From Planktothrix paucivesiculata PCC 9631 (GTDB taxonomy: Bacteria > Cyanobacteriota > Cyanobacteriia > Cyanobacteriales > Microcoleaceae): 64,000 nt of DNA. How positions within the stretch are numbered: the stretch's first letter is position 1; each line of letters starts with the position of its first letter. The notes below the pieces were generated by a model. The model did no database searches. It saw only the letters and a list, made by a program, of their open reading frames with translations, and had not been told where the DNA came from. The stretch spans positions 167,758 to 231,757 of the forward strand of contig NZ_LR735015.1 in the NCBI RefSeq assembly GCF_900009265.2, given 5' to 3'. Below are positions 37,857-45,905 of the stretch, piece after piece. The translations under genes were made by a program, and so were the position numbers.

Positions 37857-37945
37857 TCTCCCCCTGCCTCCCCTGCTCCCCCTGCTTCCCCTGCCTCCCC
37901 TTCCCCTGCTCCCCTGCTCCCCCTGCTTCCCCTGCTCCCCCTGCT
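37857..37945. repeat. CCCCTGC/TCCCC low-complexity tract
   Basis: A pyrimidine-rich stretch of CCCCTGCTC, CCCCTGCTTC and CCCCTGCCTC units immediately downstream of the minus-strand hetZ gene. The minus-strand frame through it encodes only Gly/Gln/Glu/Arg repeats and is not a gene. Confidence 0.8.
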
Positions 37946-37957
37946 GTCGGCGCTCCA

Positions 37958-39139
37958 TTATACTAAGGCCTCGCTGTTGCGGTAGTTGAAAGCCAGGTCG
38001 AGGAGTTTTGCCCAGCGTTTTTGAACTTGTTTGGGGGTGCATTTGAGGATAGAGGCGATCGCTTTATCGCTTTCTTCTTGGTTTTTAAGGTGTAATAACT
38101 GTTGGTCATCGGCGGATAATTGGGCTTGGAAGGCTTGCCATTGTTCGCTGGTCATGCCCAATTTTTGGTTAATATCGGCCCCTAACCATTCATGGACGAG
38201 TTTCCAGTTGTTAGACCGGGCAAATTTTTCAACGTGGTATTTAAACCGTTGTTGCAGATAGTCCCGTTCACGGGCGGTTAACCCCAGAGCTTTATCAATA
38301 TCACAGGCTTGCAGATCTTGCATTTTGAGTTTTAAATATTTAACACAATCGGTTTGTCCTTGGGATTCTAAATATTGAATTAGTTCATTAATCACGCGAT
38401 CGCGCAATACACTTTCCGCCGGATCAACGGTTTCAGAAACCATTTTTTCCCGAATTTGCTGCATCGCCGAGGTTCGACTTTGGGCTTCAGATTCTTCGGT
38501 TTTGCCTCCTTCAACCGCTAATTCAATATCCATAGAAGTTTCAGGGGGTTGACCTTTAGCAAACCCTTGGGCACGTAACACAATTAACCGTTGACGGTTG
38601 CGACCGGGTAAACCGATCTGACGTTTGGCATACTGTTCGGTAAAGGCCATATATTCCGCCAATTCTAAACGGGTATGGGGGGTATAATTGGCTTCCATTT
38701 GGTGTTCCCGACGAAAAGCCCGCAGAGACTCAACATAAAATCCTTGTAAAAAATCTTCAATTAAGTTGTAACGGGCTTGGAAACTCAACTGAGACTCAAA
38801 GGAAGCCACGTGGCGGTAGACCATCGCCGCCAGGTGGGAATGGAGTTCTACCCGACCTTGACGGGAACCGAGTTTGTAATATTCTAAGCACTTTTGCAAC
38901 CGATGACGGGCTAGACTTAACTGCCAGGTTTGCACATCGCCGGAGGTTTGAATCCGGTTGCTTTTTTCACAAATGCGCTCTACTTCTAGGGCCATCCGTA
39001 GTGTTACTGTCCGACCACTGGCGGGAAGGGTTTTAACGATTGTTTGCAATTCTTGTAATAAGAGTTGAGCTAGGGCTTGGGGATTAATAGAATTAATAGT
39101 AACTTCAGAATCTTGAATCGAGATATCTTGTGCAAACAT
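37958..39139 (-). CDS. hetZ: HetZ-family DNA-binding regulator
   Basis: A 393-residue protein that I recognise as HetZ-like from its length and from blocks such as RHRLQKCLEYYKLGSRQGRV, ARYNLIEDFLQGFYVESL, RTRLELAEYMAFTEQYAKR-type text, and a C-terminal HTH-like region (ERDYLQQRFKYHVEKFAR; CTPKQVQKRWAKLLDLAF). In Anabaena HetZ is needed early in heterocyst development, but homologues occur in filamentous species that do not make heterocysts. I use the ATG at 39139, preceded by AAGGAAA; a GTG at 39163 would add 8 residues. HetP and PatU genes are not adjacent. Confidence 0.75.
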   Translation of the reverse strand: MFAQDISIQDSEVTINSINPQALAQLLLQELQTIVKTLPASGRTVTLRMALEVERICEKSNRIQTSGDVQTWQLSLARHRLQKCLEYYKLGSRQGRVELHSHLAAMVYRHVASFESQLSFQARYNLIEDFLQGFYVESLRAFRREHQMEANYTPHTRLELAEYMAFTEQYAKRQIGLPGRNRQRLIVLRAQGFAKGQPPETSMDIELAVEGGKTEESEAQSRTSAMQQIREKMVSETVDPAESVLRDRVINELIQYLESQGQTDCVKYLKLKMQDLQACDIDKALGLTARERDYLQQRFKYHVEKFARSNNWKLVHEWLGADINQKLGMTSEQWQAFQAQLSADDQQLLHLKNQEESDKAIASILKCTPKQVQKRWAKLLDLAFNYRNSEALV

Positions 39140-39497
39140 GATGGGTTTCCTTGGGTAAAGCACTGTGTACAGAAGGCGAGAGTTAAAGGCGGTTTGGTAT
39201 TTCCTGATTCAACTCTCTACACTTTGAATAGTAGAAGCACCCCCTTTGGAGTAGTGAGATCAATGTTCCACTCTCTGATGTAACTAATTAGATACCTGGG
39301 TTTATTCTCTACATCGTGCCCTAGTGCATCACCCTGAAAGCCTTATTTAATAAGTATTACAACCCTATTTTATTTTTCCAGATCACAGCCGATTTTTCCC
39401 GGGTTGCCGATACTATCAATAGACCGGTTCCATAACTGGCTACTATGTACCTCAAGGAGTCAATGTATTTCGTTCAAGCCCAGACTCTATCTAATAC
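39140..39497. other. hetZ upstream region
   Basis: About 360 nt between the hetZ start and the next element, without a convincing gene. A short plus-strand frame here is not supported. It should contain the hetZ promoter on the minus strand; GTAACTAATTAGATAC at 39280-39295 resembles but does not fit an NtcA site (10 rather than 8 nt between GTA and TAC). Confidence 0.4.
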
Positions 39498-39606
39498 AGG
39501 ACTTACGCACCCAACCAAAGAAACCGGGTTTTTTTACGAAAATACTGCGTTGTTACCCACTTATGTTCTAAAAAACCCGGTTTCTCGGGCCCCATGCGTA
39601 AGTCCT
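39498..39606. mobile_element. 109-bp MITE-like element with AGGACTTACGCA ends
   Basis: Perfect 12-bp terminal inverted repeats, AGGACTTACGCA at 39498-39509 and TGCGTAAGTCCT at 39595-39606, enclose a second hairpin: GAAACCGGGTTTTTTT at 39520-39535 and AAAAAACCCGGTTTC at 39570-39584. ATA occurs just outside both ends (39494-39496 with one extra base on the left, 39607-39609). No coding capacity. The terminal repeat is shared with the 369-bp element at 50781-51149, and the inner stem with 14991-15125. Confidence 0.75.
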
Positions 39607-39714
39607 ATAATAATGAATTTAGGGATTTGCGCCCTTTGATTTTCGGTCATTGGCATCCCAAAAGACCCCCCATCGGTCAATAATAGGGATATCCGAATAT
39701 CATGGGACACAACA

Positions 39715-40974
39715 ATGGCCAACCCAAAGCGAGATCCAAAACTCAGGCATATTGTTTTGACATCTCACCCCACCTCCTACGGGACTAAACCCATTCCCAT
39801 TGACTGGGGAAACGCCGATCCTGGCCAACGGAGCCCCCTGATCGGCACCTTGACCGATCCGAGCCATCGCAACGTTATTGGCACACATTCGGGCTCCTAC
39901 GCCATTTATCGGGCTTTAGCCGTTGTTCAGGGAAGCCTGAAAACCGATCACCGTGCTGACTTAACTAACACATCCCCCTTTGTCAAAATTGGCCCCTACC
40001 CCAGTTGGGCTGATCCGGGTAAAATTGTCGCCCTTGATCCTTTTGGGGCAGTAATTGGGGAAGCATTTACCGAATATTTGGAAAAAGGCTATGATATTCG
40101 CCCCACTATTGCGATTACCAAAGCCCATATTAATATGCCCGAATTATATGAGGCTGCCACCAAGGGACGGTTAACAATTGATGGTAAAATCATGAAAGAA
40201 AATGGCGATTTAGTAGTAACAAAAGCTGCTATTGAACCCGTTTGGTATTTGCCAGGAATTGCCCAGCGTTTGAAAGTGACAGAAAGTGATTTACGTCAGG
40301 CATTATTTGAACAAACTGGCGGAATGTTTCCTGAGTTAATTACCCGTCCTGATTTACAAGTATTTTTACCTCCGATTGGCGGAGTTACGGTTTATATTGT
40401 GGGAGATATGGCGGCGATTAGTGATCCCGATCGTCCGGTGGCGGTTAGAGTCCATGATGAGTGTAATGGATCGGATGTTTTTGGGTCGGATATTTGTACC
40501 TGTCGCCCCTATTTAGTCCATGGAATTGAAGAATGTATTAAAACAGCCCAGGAAGGCGGTGCAGGGGTGATTGTATATTATCGAAAAGAGGGCCGAGCGT
40601 TGGGAGAAGTCACGAAATTTTTAGTTTATAATGCCCGTAAACGTCAAACCGGAGGCGATCGCGCCGATGCCTATTTTGAACGGACAGAATGTGTGGCTGG
40701 AGTTCAAGATATGCGACTTCAAGAGTTGATGCCGGATGTCTTACACTGGTTAGGAATTACTCGGATTGACCGTTTAGTTTCGATGAGTAATATGAAATAT
40801 GATGCCATTATAAATTCTGGGATTGAAGTTGTCAAACGGATTGCTATTCCTGATGATTTGATTCCGGCGGATGCTCAAGTGGAAATAGAAGCAAAAAAAG
40901 CGGCTGGGTATTATACGGAAGGGGAAGTTTTAGACCCGGAAAGTTTACTTGAGATCAAAGGTCGAGATTATTAA
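39715..40974 (+). CDS. URC1-like GTP cyclohydrolase II homologue (uracil catabolism)
   Basis: A 419-residue protein. The C-terminal half is a GTP cyclohydrolase II domain: VRVHDECNGSDVFGSDICTC carries the zinc-binding Cys-x10-Cys-x-Cys, followed by VIVYYRKEGRALGEVTKF. The N-terminal about 200 residues are absent from riboflavin RibA and match the long form linked to the URC pyrimidine-degradation pathway of yeasts and some bacteria. The next gene encodes a DUF1688/URC4 protein, which strongly supports this reading over a riboflavin role. RibB and other riboflavin domains are missing. Confidence 0.82.
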   Translation: MANPKRDPKLRHIVLTSHPTSYGTKPIPIDWGNADPGQRSPLIGTLTDPSHRNVIGTHSGSYAIYRALAVVQGSLKTDHRADLTNTSPFVKIGPYPSWADPGKIVALDPFGAVIGEAFTEYLEKGYDIRPTIAITKAHINMPELYEAATKGRLTIDGKIMKENGDLVVTKAAIEPVWYLPGIAQRLKVTESDLRQALFEQTGGMFPELITRPDLQVFLPPIGGVTVYIVGDMAAISDPDRPVAVRVHDECNGSDVFGSDICTCRPYLVHGIEECIKTAQEGGAGVIVYYRKEGRALGEVTKFLVYNARKRQTGGDRADAYFERTECVAGVQDMRLQELMPDVLHWLGITRIDRLVSMSNMKYDAIINSGIEVVKRIAIPDDLIPADAQVEIEAKKAAGYYTEGEVLDPESLLEIKGRDY

Positions 40975-41011
40975 CCCGTTGTTGCGCTTAAGCGCACAAA
41001 ATCCTAAGTTA

Positions 41012-41196
41012 ATGGGAATGGGGAATGGGGAATGGGGAATTACGAATTACGAATTACGAATTACGAATGGGGAATACTTGTATTTTATCCTTTAATGTTT
41101 GCTACAAACACTTGATCGGGTAGCTAATCACTTTTTTCTATCCTCTATTCCCTATTTTCTTTCCCCCTATTCCCTGTTCCCTGTTCCCTGTTCCCT
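41012..41196. repeat. (AATGGGG)n, (AATTACG)n and (TTCCCTG)n arrays in the URC1-URC4 spacer
   Basis: AATGGGG units then four AATTACG units at 41012-41073, followed by a pyrimidine-rich stretch that ends with (TTCCCTG)3 at 41170-41196. The last unit is 5 nt before the ATG of the DUF1688 gene. A self-complementary GCGCTTAAGCGC lies at 40984-40995, just after the URC1 stop. Confidence 0.8.
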
Positions 41197-41200
41197 TGCC

Positions 41201-42451
41201 ATGGAATATAAGATTAAAATGCAGAATCAAGAAAATGCGATTGCCTATTTTCGTTCTCCTGAAGCTATTCGAGAACGGTGTAATTTTATCTTTAATTTAG
41301 CTTTATCTAATCAGTTAAAACTTTTTCGCTATTATCCAGAAAAGTTAGAATTTGTTGCTAATTTTGTTTTAGATAATATTCATCAAAACTACCCGGATTT
41401 GAATGTTCCTTTCCATTCTCGATGGCGACATTTTGAGGTTGGGAATATTCCTCGGATGCAAAACTTACAAAAACAATTCAATGATTTATCCCCGATTGAA
41501 CAAACCCAAGCTAAACTTGATTTAGCTATTATAAGTGTATTACTCGATGCTGGGGCGGGGGAAAAATGGCATTATCAAGAATCAGAAACAGGGTTGATTT
41601 GGCGACGTTCTGAAGGGTTAGCGATCGCCAGTTATGAAATGTTTAGTCAGGGTTTATTTTCCAGTGATCCTGCATCTCCGTTACAAGCTGATGCTCAGGG
41701 ATTAATTAATTTAACAGAATCCCAATTAATAGCCGGATTTCAAGTTAATAAAAATAATCCTTTGACGGGAATTAAAGGCAGATTAGAACTTTTAAAAAAA
41801 CTCGGAGAAACTTTATATCATTATCCGCACTTATTTGGAGAAAATAATCCTAGACCCGGGAAATTAGTAGATTATTTTTTAACTCAAACCCAAAATAATC
41901 AACTCAGTGCTGTGATTATTTTAACCGCTATTTTAGAAGGATTAGGAGATATATGGCCGGGACGATTAACCATAAATCAAGTTAATTTAGGGGATGTTTG
42001 GTATTATCCTGGATTAGAAATCTTAGACTTAGAATATCCCTTTGTTCCTTTCCATAAATTATCTCAATGGTTAACCTATTCTTTACTGGAACCTTTACAG
42101 GATTTAGGATTAGAAATTATTGATTTAGATCAATTAACTGGATTAGCAGAATATCGCAATGGGGGATTAATTTTAGATTTGGGATTATTAGAATTAAAAG
42201 ATATTAATTTATCCGAACAACAACACAAACCCGATGCTAGTGTGATTATAGAATGGCGATCGCTGACGATTATTATACTCGATAAAATTGCTGAAATTAT
42301 TCGCCAAAAATTAAACCTTACCCCCCAGGAATTTCCCTTGGTTAAAGTCCTACAAGGTGGCACCTGGAATGCGGGACGAGAAATTGCTAAACAACGGCGT
42401 TTTGATGGTTCTCCGCCCCTGAAGTTAGACAGTGATGGAACCGTATTTTAA
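41201..42451 (+). CDS. DUF1688 (URC4-like) uracil-catabolism protein
   Basis: A 416-residue soluble protein of the DUF1688 family, known as Urc4 in the yeast uracil-degradation route, where its reaction is not settled. Recognisable blocks: YFRSPEAIRERCNFIFNLAL, VPFHSRWRHFEVG, DLAIISVLLDAGAGEKWHYQ, GRLELLKKLGETL, FVPFHKLSQWLTYSLLEPLQ, and NGGLILDLGLL. I use ATG 41201 (MEYKIKMQNQ); ATG 41219 is possible, and the frame extends upstream only through repeat DNA. Same strand as the URC1-like gene, 226 nt apart; probably functionally paired. Confidence 0.85.
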   Translation: MEYKIKMQNQENAIAYFRSPEAIRERCNFIFNLALSNQLKLFRYYPEKLEFVANFVLDNIHQNYPDLNVPFHSRWRHFEVGNIPRMQNLQKQFNDLSPIEQTQAKLDLAIISVLLDAGAGEKWHYQESETGLIWRRSEGLAIASYEMFSQGLFSSDPASPLQADAQGLINLTESQLIAGFQVNKNNPLTGIKGRLELLKKLGETLYHYPHLFGENNPRPGKLVDYFLTQTQNNQLSAVIILTAILEGLGDIWPGRLTINQVNLGDVWYYPGLEILDLEYPFVPFHKLSQWLTYSLLEPLQDLGLEIIDLDQLTGLAEYRNGGLILDLGLLELKDINLSEQQHKPDASVIIEWRSLTIIILDKIAEIIRQKLNLTPQEFPLVKVLQGGTWNAGREIAKQRRFDGSPPLKLDSDGTVF

Positions 42452-42622
42452 TTTAACTATGCCTTGAGCAATTAGTTTTTATGGCTAAAATTGATTAATA
42501 AAAAAGTAGAAATGCGCCCATAGTCTGACAGCATTGTGGCAGGCTTGGCACATCTCTACAGAAGTCAAAAAGTCAGAATTAAGAAAAGAATTTAATTCCT
42601 AATTCTTAATTCTTAATTTCGA

Positions 42623-44254
42623 TTAAGCGGCTAAAGGGGGAACGGTTTGAACCCATCCAGGTTGTTGAACTTCGCGCAACACATAATTACCCGGAGCAAT
42701 GTTAGCAAAAACGTAGCTACCATTGGCATTGGTTACGGTTGTCGGTTCTGTGGGTTCAAGAATACCGTTATTATTGGCATCAATATAAATTGTCCACCCC
42801 TGTAAAGGGGTTTCACCCGCATCAAACAAACTGTTGGCGTTGGTATCATTGAACTTGATGCCACTCACGGAACCGAATTGACGGTTACCAAAGTTGATGG
42901 CTGCATTTGTGCCACCAGTAATGCCAACGGGGCCAGGATTTGGTGTGGTTTGTGTCCATCCCGGTTGCTGAACTTCCCGCAGGGTATAATTTCCTACCGG
43001 AACGTTCGCAAAGGTATAGCGACCACCCGCGCCTGTAACGGCAGTTGCTTCTGTGGCGTCAAGCGTGCCATTGCCGTTGGCATCAATAAAAATCGTCCAC
43101 CCGGGTAGGGGGGTTTCACCCGCATCGAACAGGGCATTGGCGTTCGTGTCACTGAACTTTAAACCGGTGATCGTGCCAAATTGGTTATTTCCGAAGTTAA
43201 TTCCGGTGACATTAGCACCACCTGTTAAGCTGATCGTGCCAGGGTTAGGGGTTGTTTGCACCCATCCAGGTTGCTGTACTTCCAGAACGTTATAGTTACC
43301 CGGAGGAATATTCGCGAAAGCATAACCGCCGGTGGCATTGGTTACGGTGGTGGGTTCTGTGGGTTCAATGATTCCGTTACCATTGGCATCAATAAAAATC
43401 GTCCAGCCCGCTAAACCTGGTTCTCCGGTATCGACACTGGCATTACTATTCAGGTCATTAAATTTGATCCCACTAATGGAACCAAACTGACGGTTTCCAA
43501 AGTTGATAATGGCATTGGTTCCACCACTGACGCCAATCGCACCCGGATTTGGTGTGGTTTGTGTCCATCCTGGTTGCTGAACTTCGCGCAGGGTATAATT
43601 TCCGGCGGGAACATTAGCGAAGGTATAACGACCATCGGGGCCGGTTAAGGTCGAGCCTTCTCCGGTGTCGAGAATCCCATTATTGTTACCATCGACAAAA
43701 ATTGTCCAACCCTGTAACGCGACTTCTCCGGCATCAAATAGGGCGTTACCGTTATTATCATTAAATTTGATTCCGGTAATCGTGCCAAATTGGTTATTGC
43801 CGAAGTTAATTCCGGTGATATCTACACCTCCAGTTACGCCCACAGGGCCGGGGTTAGGGGTGCTTTGTACCCATCCGGCTTGCTGGACTTCTCTGATGGT
43901 ATAGTTGCCTGGAGTTAAGTTGGTGAAAGCATATCCACCATTAGCATTTGTAACTGTGGTGGGTTCTGTGGCTTCTAGGGTTCCATTATTGTTAGCATCA
44001 ATAAAGATTGTCCATCCGGCTAAACTGGGTTCTCCAGGGGTCAGCAAGGCATCTCGATTGAGATCATTAAATTTAATTCCACTAATGGAACCTAATTGAG
44101 TATTACCAAAGTTAATTCCGTTAAGGTTTTGTCCTGCATTCACCGAAATGGGAGCAGGGTTTTGGAGACCTACCCTAGTCATGGGATCAGCAGCACTGTC
44201 TGCGAAGATCGCAGAAGTCGAGCTAGAGGGAAATAAATCAAAAGAATCAGCCAT
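42623..44254 (-). CDS. SdrD B-like repeat protein (five tandem domains)
   Basis: A 543-residue protein: a 55-residue start with the tail of a partial unit (NAGQNLNGINFGNTQL), then five repeats of about 102 residues, each of the Cna-B/SdrD-B beta-sandwich type (GIKFND, GWTIFIDANNNG, GNYTLREVQQPGW, INFGN). The DxNxNG-type loops would bind Ca2+. Repeats 1, 3 and 5 resemble each other (GSISGIKFND) and so do 2 and 4 (GTITGIKFND), so the array arose from a two-domain unit. It ends abruptly inside the fifth unit. No signal peptide or anchor is visible, so export, if any, may use a C-terminal or other signal. Confidence 0.8.
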   Translation of the reverse strand: MADSFDLFPSSSTSAIFADSAADPMTRVGLQNPAPISVNAGQNLNGINFGNTQLGSISGIKFNDLNRDALLTPGEPSLAGWTIFIDANNNGTLEATEPTTVTNANGGYAFTNLTPGNYTIREVQQAGWVQSTPNPGPVGVTGGVDITGINFGNNQFGTITGIKFNDNNGNALFDAGEVALQGWTIFVDGNNNGILDTGEGSTLTGPDGRYTFANVPAGNYTLREVQQPGWTQTTPNPGAIGVSGGTNAIINFGNRQFGSISGIKFNDLNSNASVDTGEPGLAGWTIFIDANGNGIIEPTEPTTVTNATGGYAFANIPPGNYNVLEVQQPGWVQTTPNPGTISLTGGANVTGINFGNNQFGTITGLKFSDTNANALFDAGETPLPGWTIFIDANGNGTLDATEATAVTGAGGRYTFANVPVGNYTLREVQQPGWTQTTPNPGPVGITGGTNAAINFGNRQFGSVSGIKFNDTNANSLFDAGETPLQGWTIYIDANNNGILEPTEPTTVTNANGSYVFANIAPGNYVLREVQQPGWVQTVPPLAA

Positions 44255-44726
44255 AAAATCAATTGTCCTTTTATGATGGGGAATTGACGACCCTTTCTGG
44301 TTGTTCTAACGATCACCCAGAATCTGGGTATCATGCTACCCTATATTTTGTTTTTCATCTAGTTAAAAATTCAAATAATTTATAAAACTCAATTCAGACA
44401 GCCAGATAACGGCTGTGATTTATCGGCTAATCAAAGAGTTAAAATTTATGAATCCAACCTAATCTACAGAATTCTAACCAAGAAAGAAAGTCCCATCGGA
44501 TGTGTTTATAATTTTTGACTCAATTAACCTTAAAATTTCTGCTTGTCTACTCATAAATAACAAAGCTGTTTAGTATTTAAAGTACCTACTTTTGAGGCTA
44601 AAACTCCTGACTGGCTTAGATACCCTAAAAGACTTTGATCCTTAACCGCTTATCGGTCTGCTCCTTATAGAAACAGACGCGCCCTTGCACGTCTAGCCCA
44701 CTGATAACCGATAACTGATGAATGAT
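44255..44726. other. 472-bp intergenic region, no gene seen
   Basis: AT-rich region between the repeat-protein start and the prs stop, both on the minus strand. The only element is ACAGACGCGCCCTTGCACGT at about 44673-44692, a hairpin unit that recurs as a tandem pair at 62376-62429. It presumably contains the promoter of the SdrD-like gene near 44260-44400. Confidence 0.5.
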
Positions 44727-45719
44727 TTAACGGAACATACTGCTCACGGAGCTATCTTCATGAATTCGCCAAATCGTTTCACCGACTAAATTGGCAACGG
44801 ACAAAACCTTTAACTGATCAAACTGTTTCTCGGGTACGATCGGAATCGTATTAGTCACAATCACTTCTTCCAGTAGCCCACCCGATAGGCGTTCAACGGC
44901 GGGGGGAGAGAACACCGCATGGGTGGCGCAGGCGTAAACTTGACGCGCCCCTTCTCGACGCAATAAACGGGCTCCCTCAGAAATTGTACCCGCCGTATCA
45001 ATCATGTCATCGACTAAAACGGCGGTTTTACCCTTAACATCACCAATCACATTCAGAACTTCGGCGACATTATGGGCTTGACGGCGTTTATCAATAATCG
45101 CTAAAGGGGCATCATTGAGTTTTTTAGCAAAGGCTCTAGCCCGGGCGACTCCACCGACATCGGGGGAAACAACTACCAGATCGGGTAATTGTTTGCTGAT
45201 CAGGTAATCCAAAATTACCGGAGAACCGTAGACATGATCAACGGGAATATCAAAATACCCTTGAATCTGGGCCGAGTGTAAATCCATGGCCAGAATCCGA
45301 CTAGCACCCGCTTCAGTAATCAGGTTAGCCACTAATTTTGCGGTGATTGACTCGCGACCTGCGGTTTTGCGATCGGCTCTAGCATATCCGTAATAGGGGA
45401 TAACGGCTGTAATTTGGCGGGCAGAAGCCCGTTTACAGGCATCGATCATGATCAATAACTCCATCAGGTTGTCATTGACCGGATAGCAGCAGGGTTGGAT
45501 CAAATAAACATCACAGCCTCGAATAGATTCTTGAATCTGGATGTAAATTTCTCCATCGGCGAATCGCTTACGAACCATTGGCCCTAAGTCAATTCCTAAA
45601 TAACGGCTTACCTCTTGGGAAAGAGGAATATTTGCCGAGCCTGAAAATAGTCGTAACCGACCATGATCAGCAACCAATGGCTCAGAGTAAGGAAGGGGTA
45701 ATATAGCAGAACGGATCAC
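44727..45719 (-). CDS. prs: Ribose-phosphate pyrophosphokinase (PRPP synthetase)
   Basis: A 330-residue class I enzyme that makes PRPP from ribose-5-phosphate and ATP for purine, pyrimidine, His and Trp synthesis. Motifs: RLRLFSGSANIPLSQEVSRY, KRFADGEIYVQIQES-type text, IPYYGYARADRKTAGRESIT, MDLHSAQIQGYFDIPVDH, and the PRPP loop VVLVDDMIDTAGTISEGA near residue 230. The start is GTG at 45719, which matches the usual cyanobacterial N terminus (xIRSAxLPLP). It stands alone. Confidence 0.96.
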   Translation of the reverse strand: MIRSAILPLPYSEPLVADHGRLRLFSGSANIPLSQEVSRYLGIDLGPMVRKRFADGEIYIQIQESIRGCDVYLIQPCCYPVNDNLMELLIMIDACKRASARQITAVIPYYGYARADRKTAGRESITAKLVANLITEAGASRILAMDLHSAQIQGYFDIPVDHVYGSPVILDYLISKQLPDLVVVSPDVGGVARARAFAKKLNDAPLAIIDKRRQAHNVAEVLNVIGDVKGKTAVLVDDMIDTAGTISEGARLLRREGARQVYACATHAVFSPPAVERLSGGLLEEVIVTNTIPIVPEKQFDQLKVLSVANLVGETIWRIHEDSSVSSMFR

Positions 45720-45905
45720 AGCGAACCCTCACAGTTCATTCACAGTTCATTTGTCAAAATTTTATCATGAATTTATCAGTAATCGGTAATCCATAATGGG
45801 TAGTTAGTAATCAGTTTTAACCGTTAGGACTGTGCCTAAGCCCTATAATATAAGGGATTAATTTTTTTATTAGTGGTTTTTCCCCCTACTCGCCGCCATT
45901 GAAGC

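Noticed and set aside
37773-38042. 89-codon minus-strand frame with GEQGKQGEQG-like text, collagen-like at first sight
   Set aside because: It is produced by the CCCCTGC low-complexity tract and overlaps the hetZ 3' end in another frame.
39280-39295. NtcA-like site upstream of hetZ
   Set aside because: GTAACTAATTAGATAC has 10 nt between GTA and TAC, not the 8 of the NtcA consensus, and orientation relative to a -10 box is not convincing.
43053-44099. Several plus-strand frames across the SdrD-like gene
   Set aside because: They recur with the repeat period and are antisense shadows of the repeated domains.
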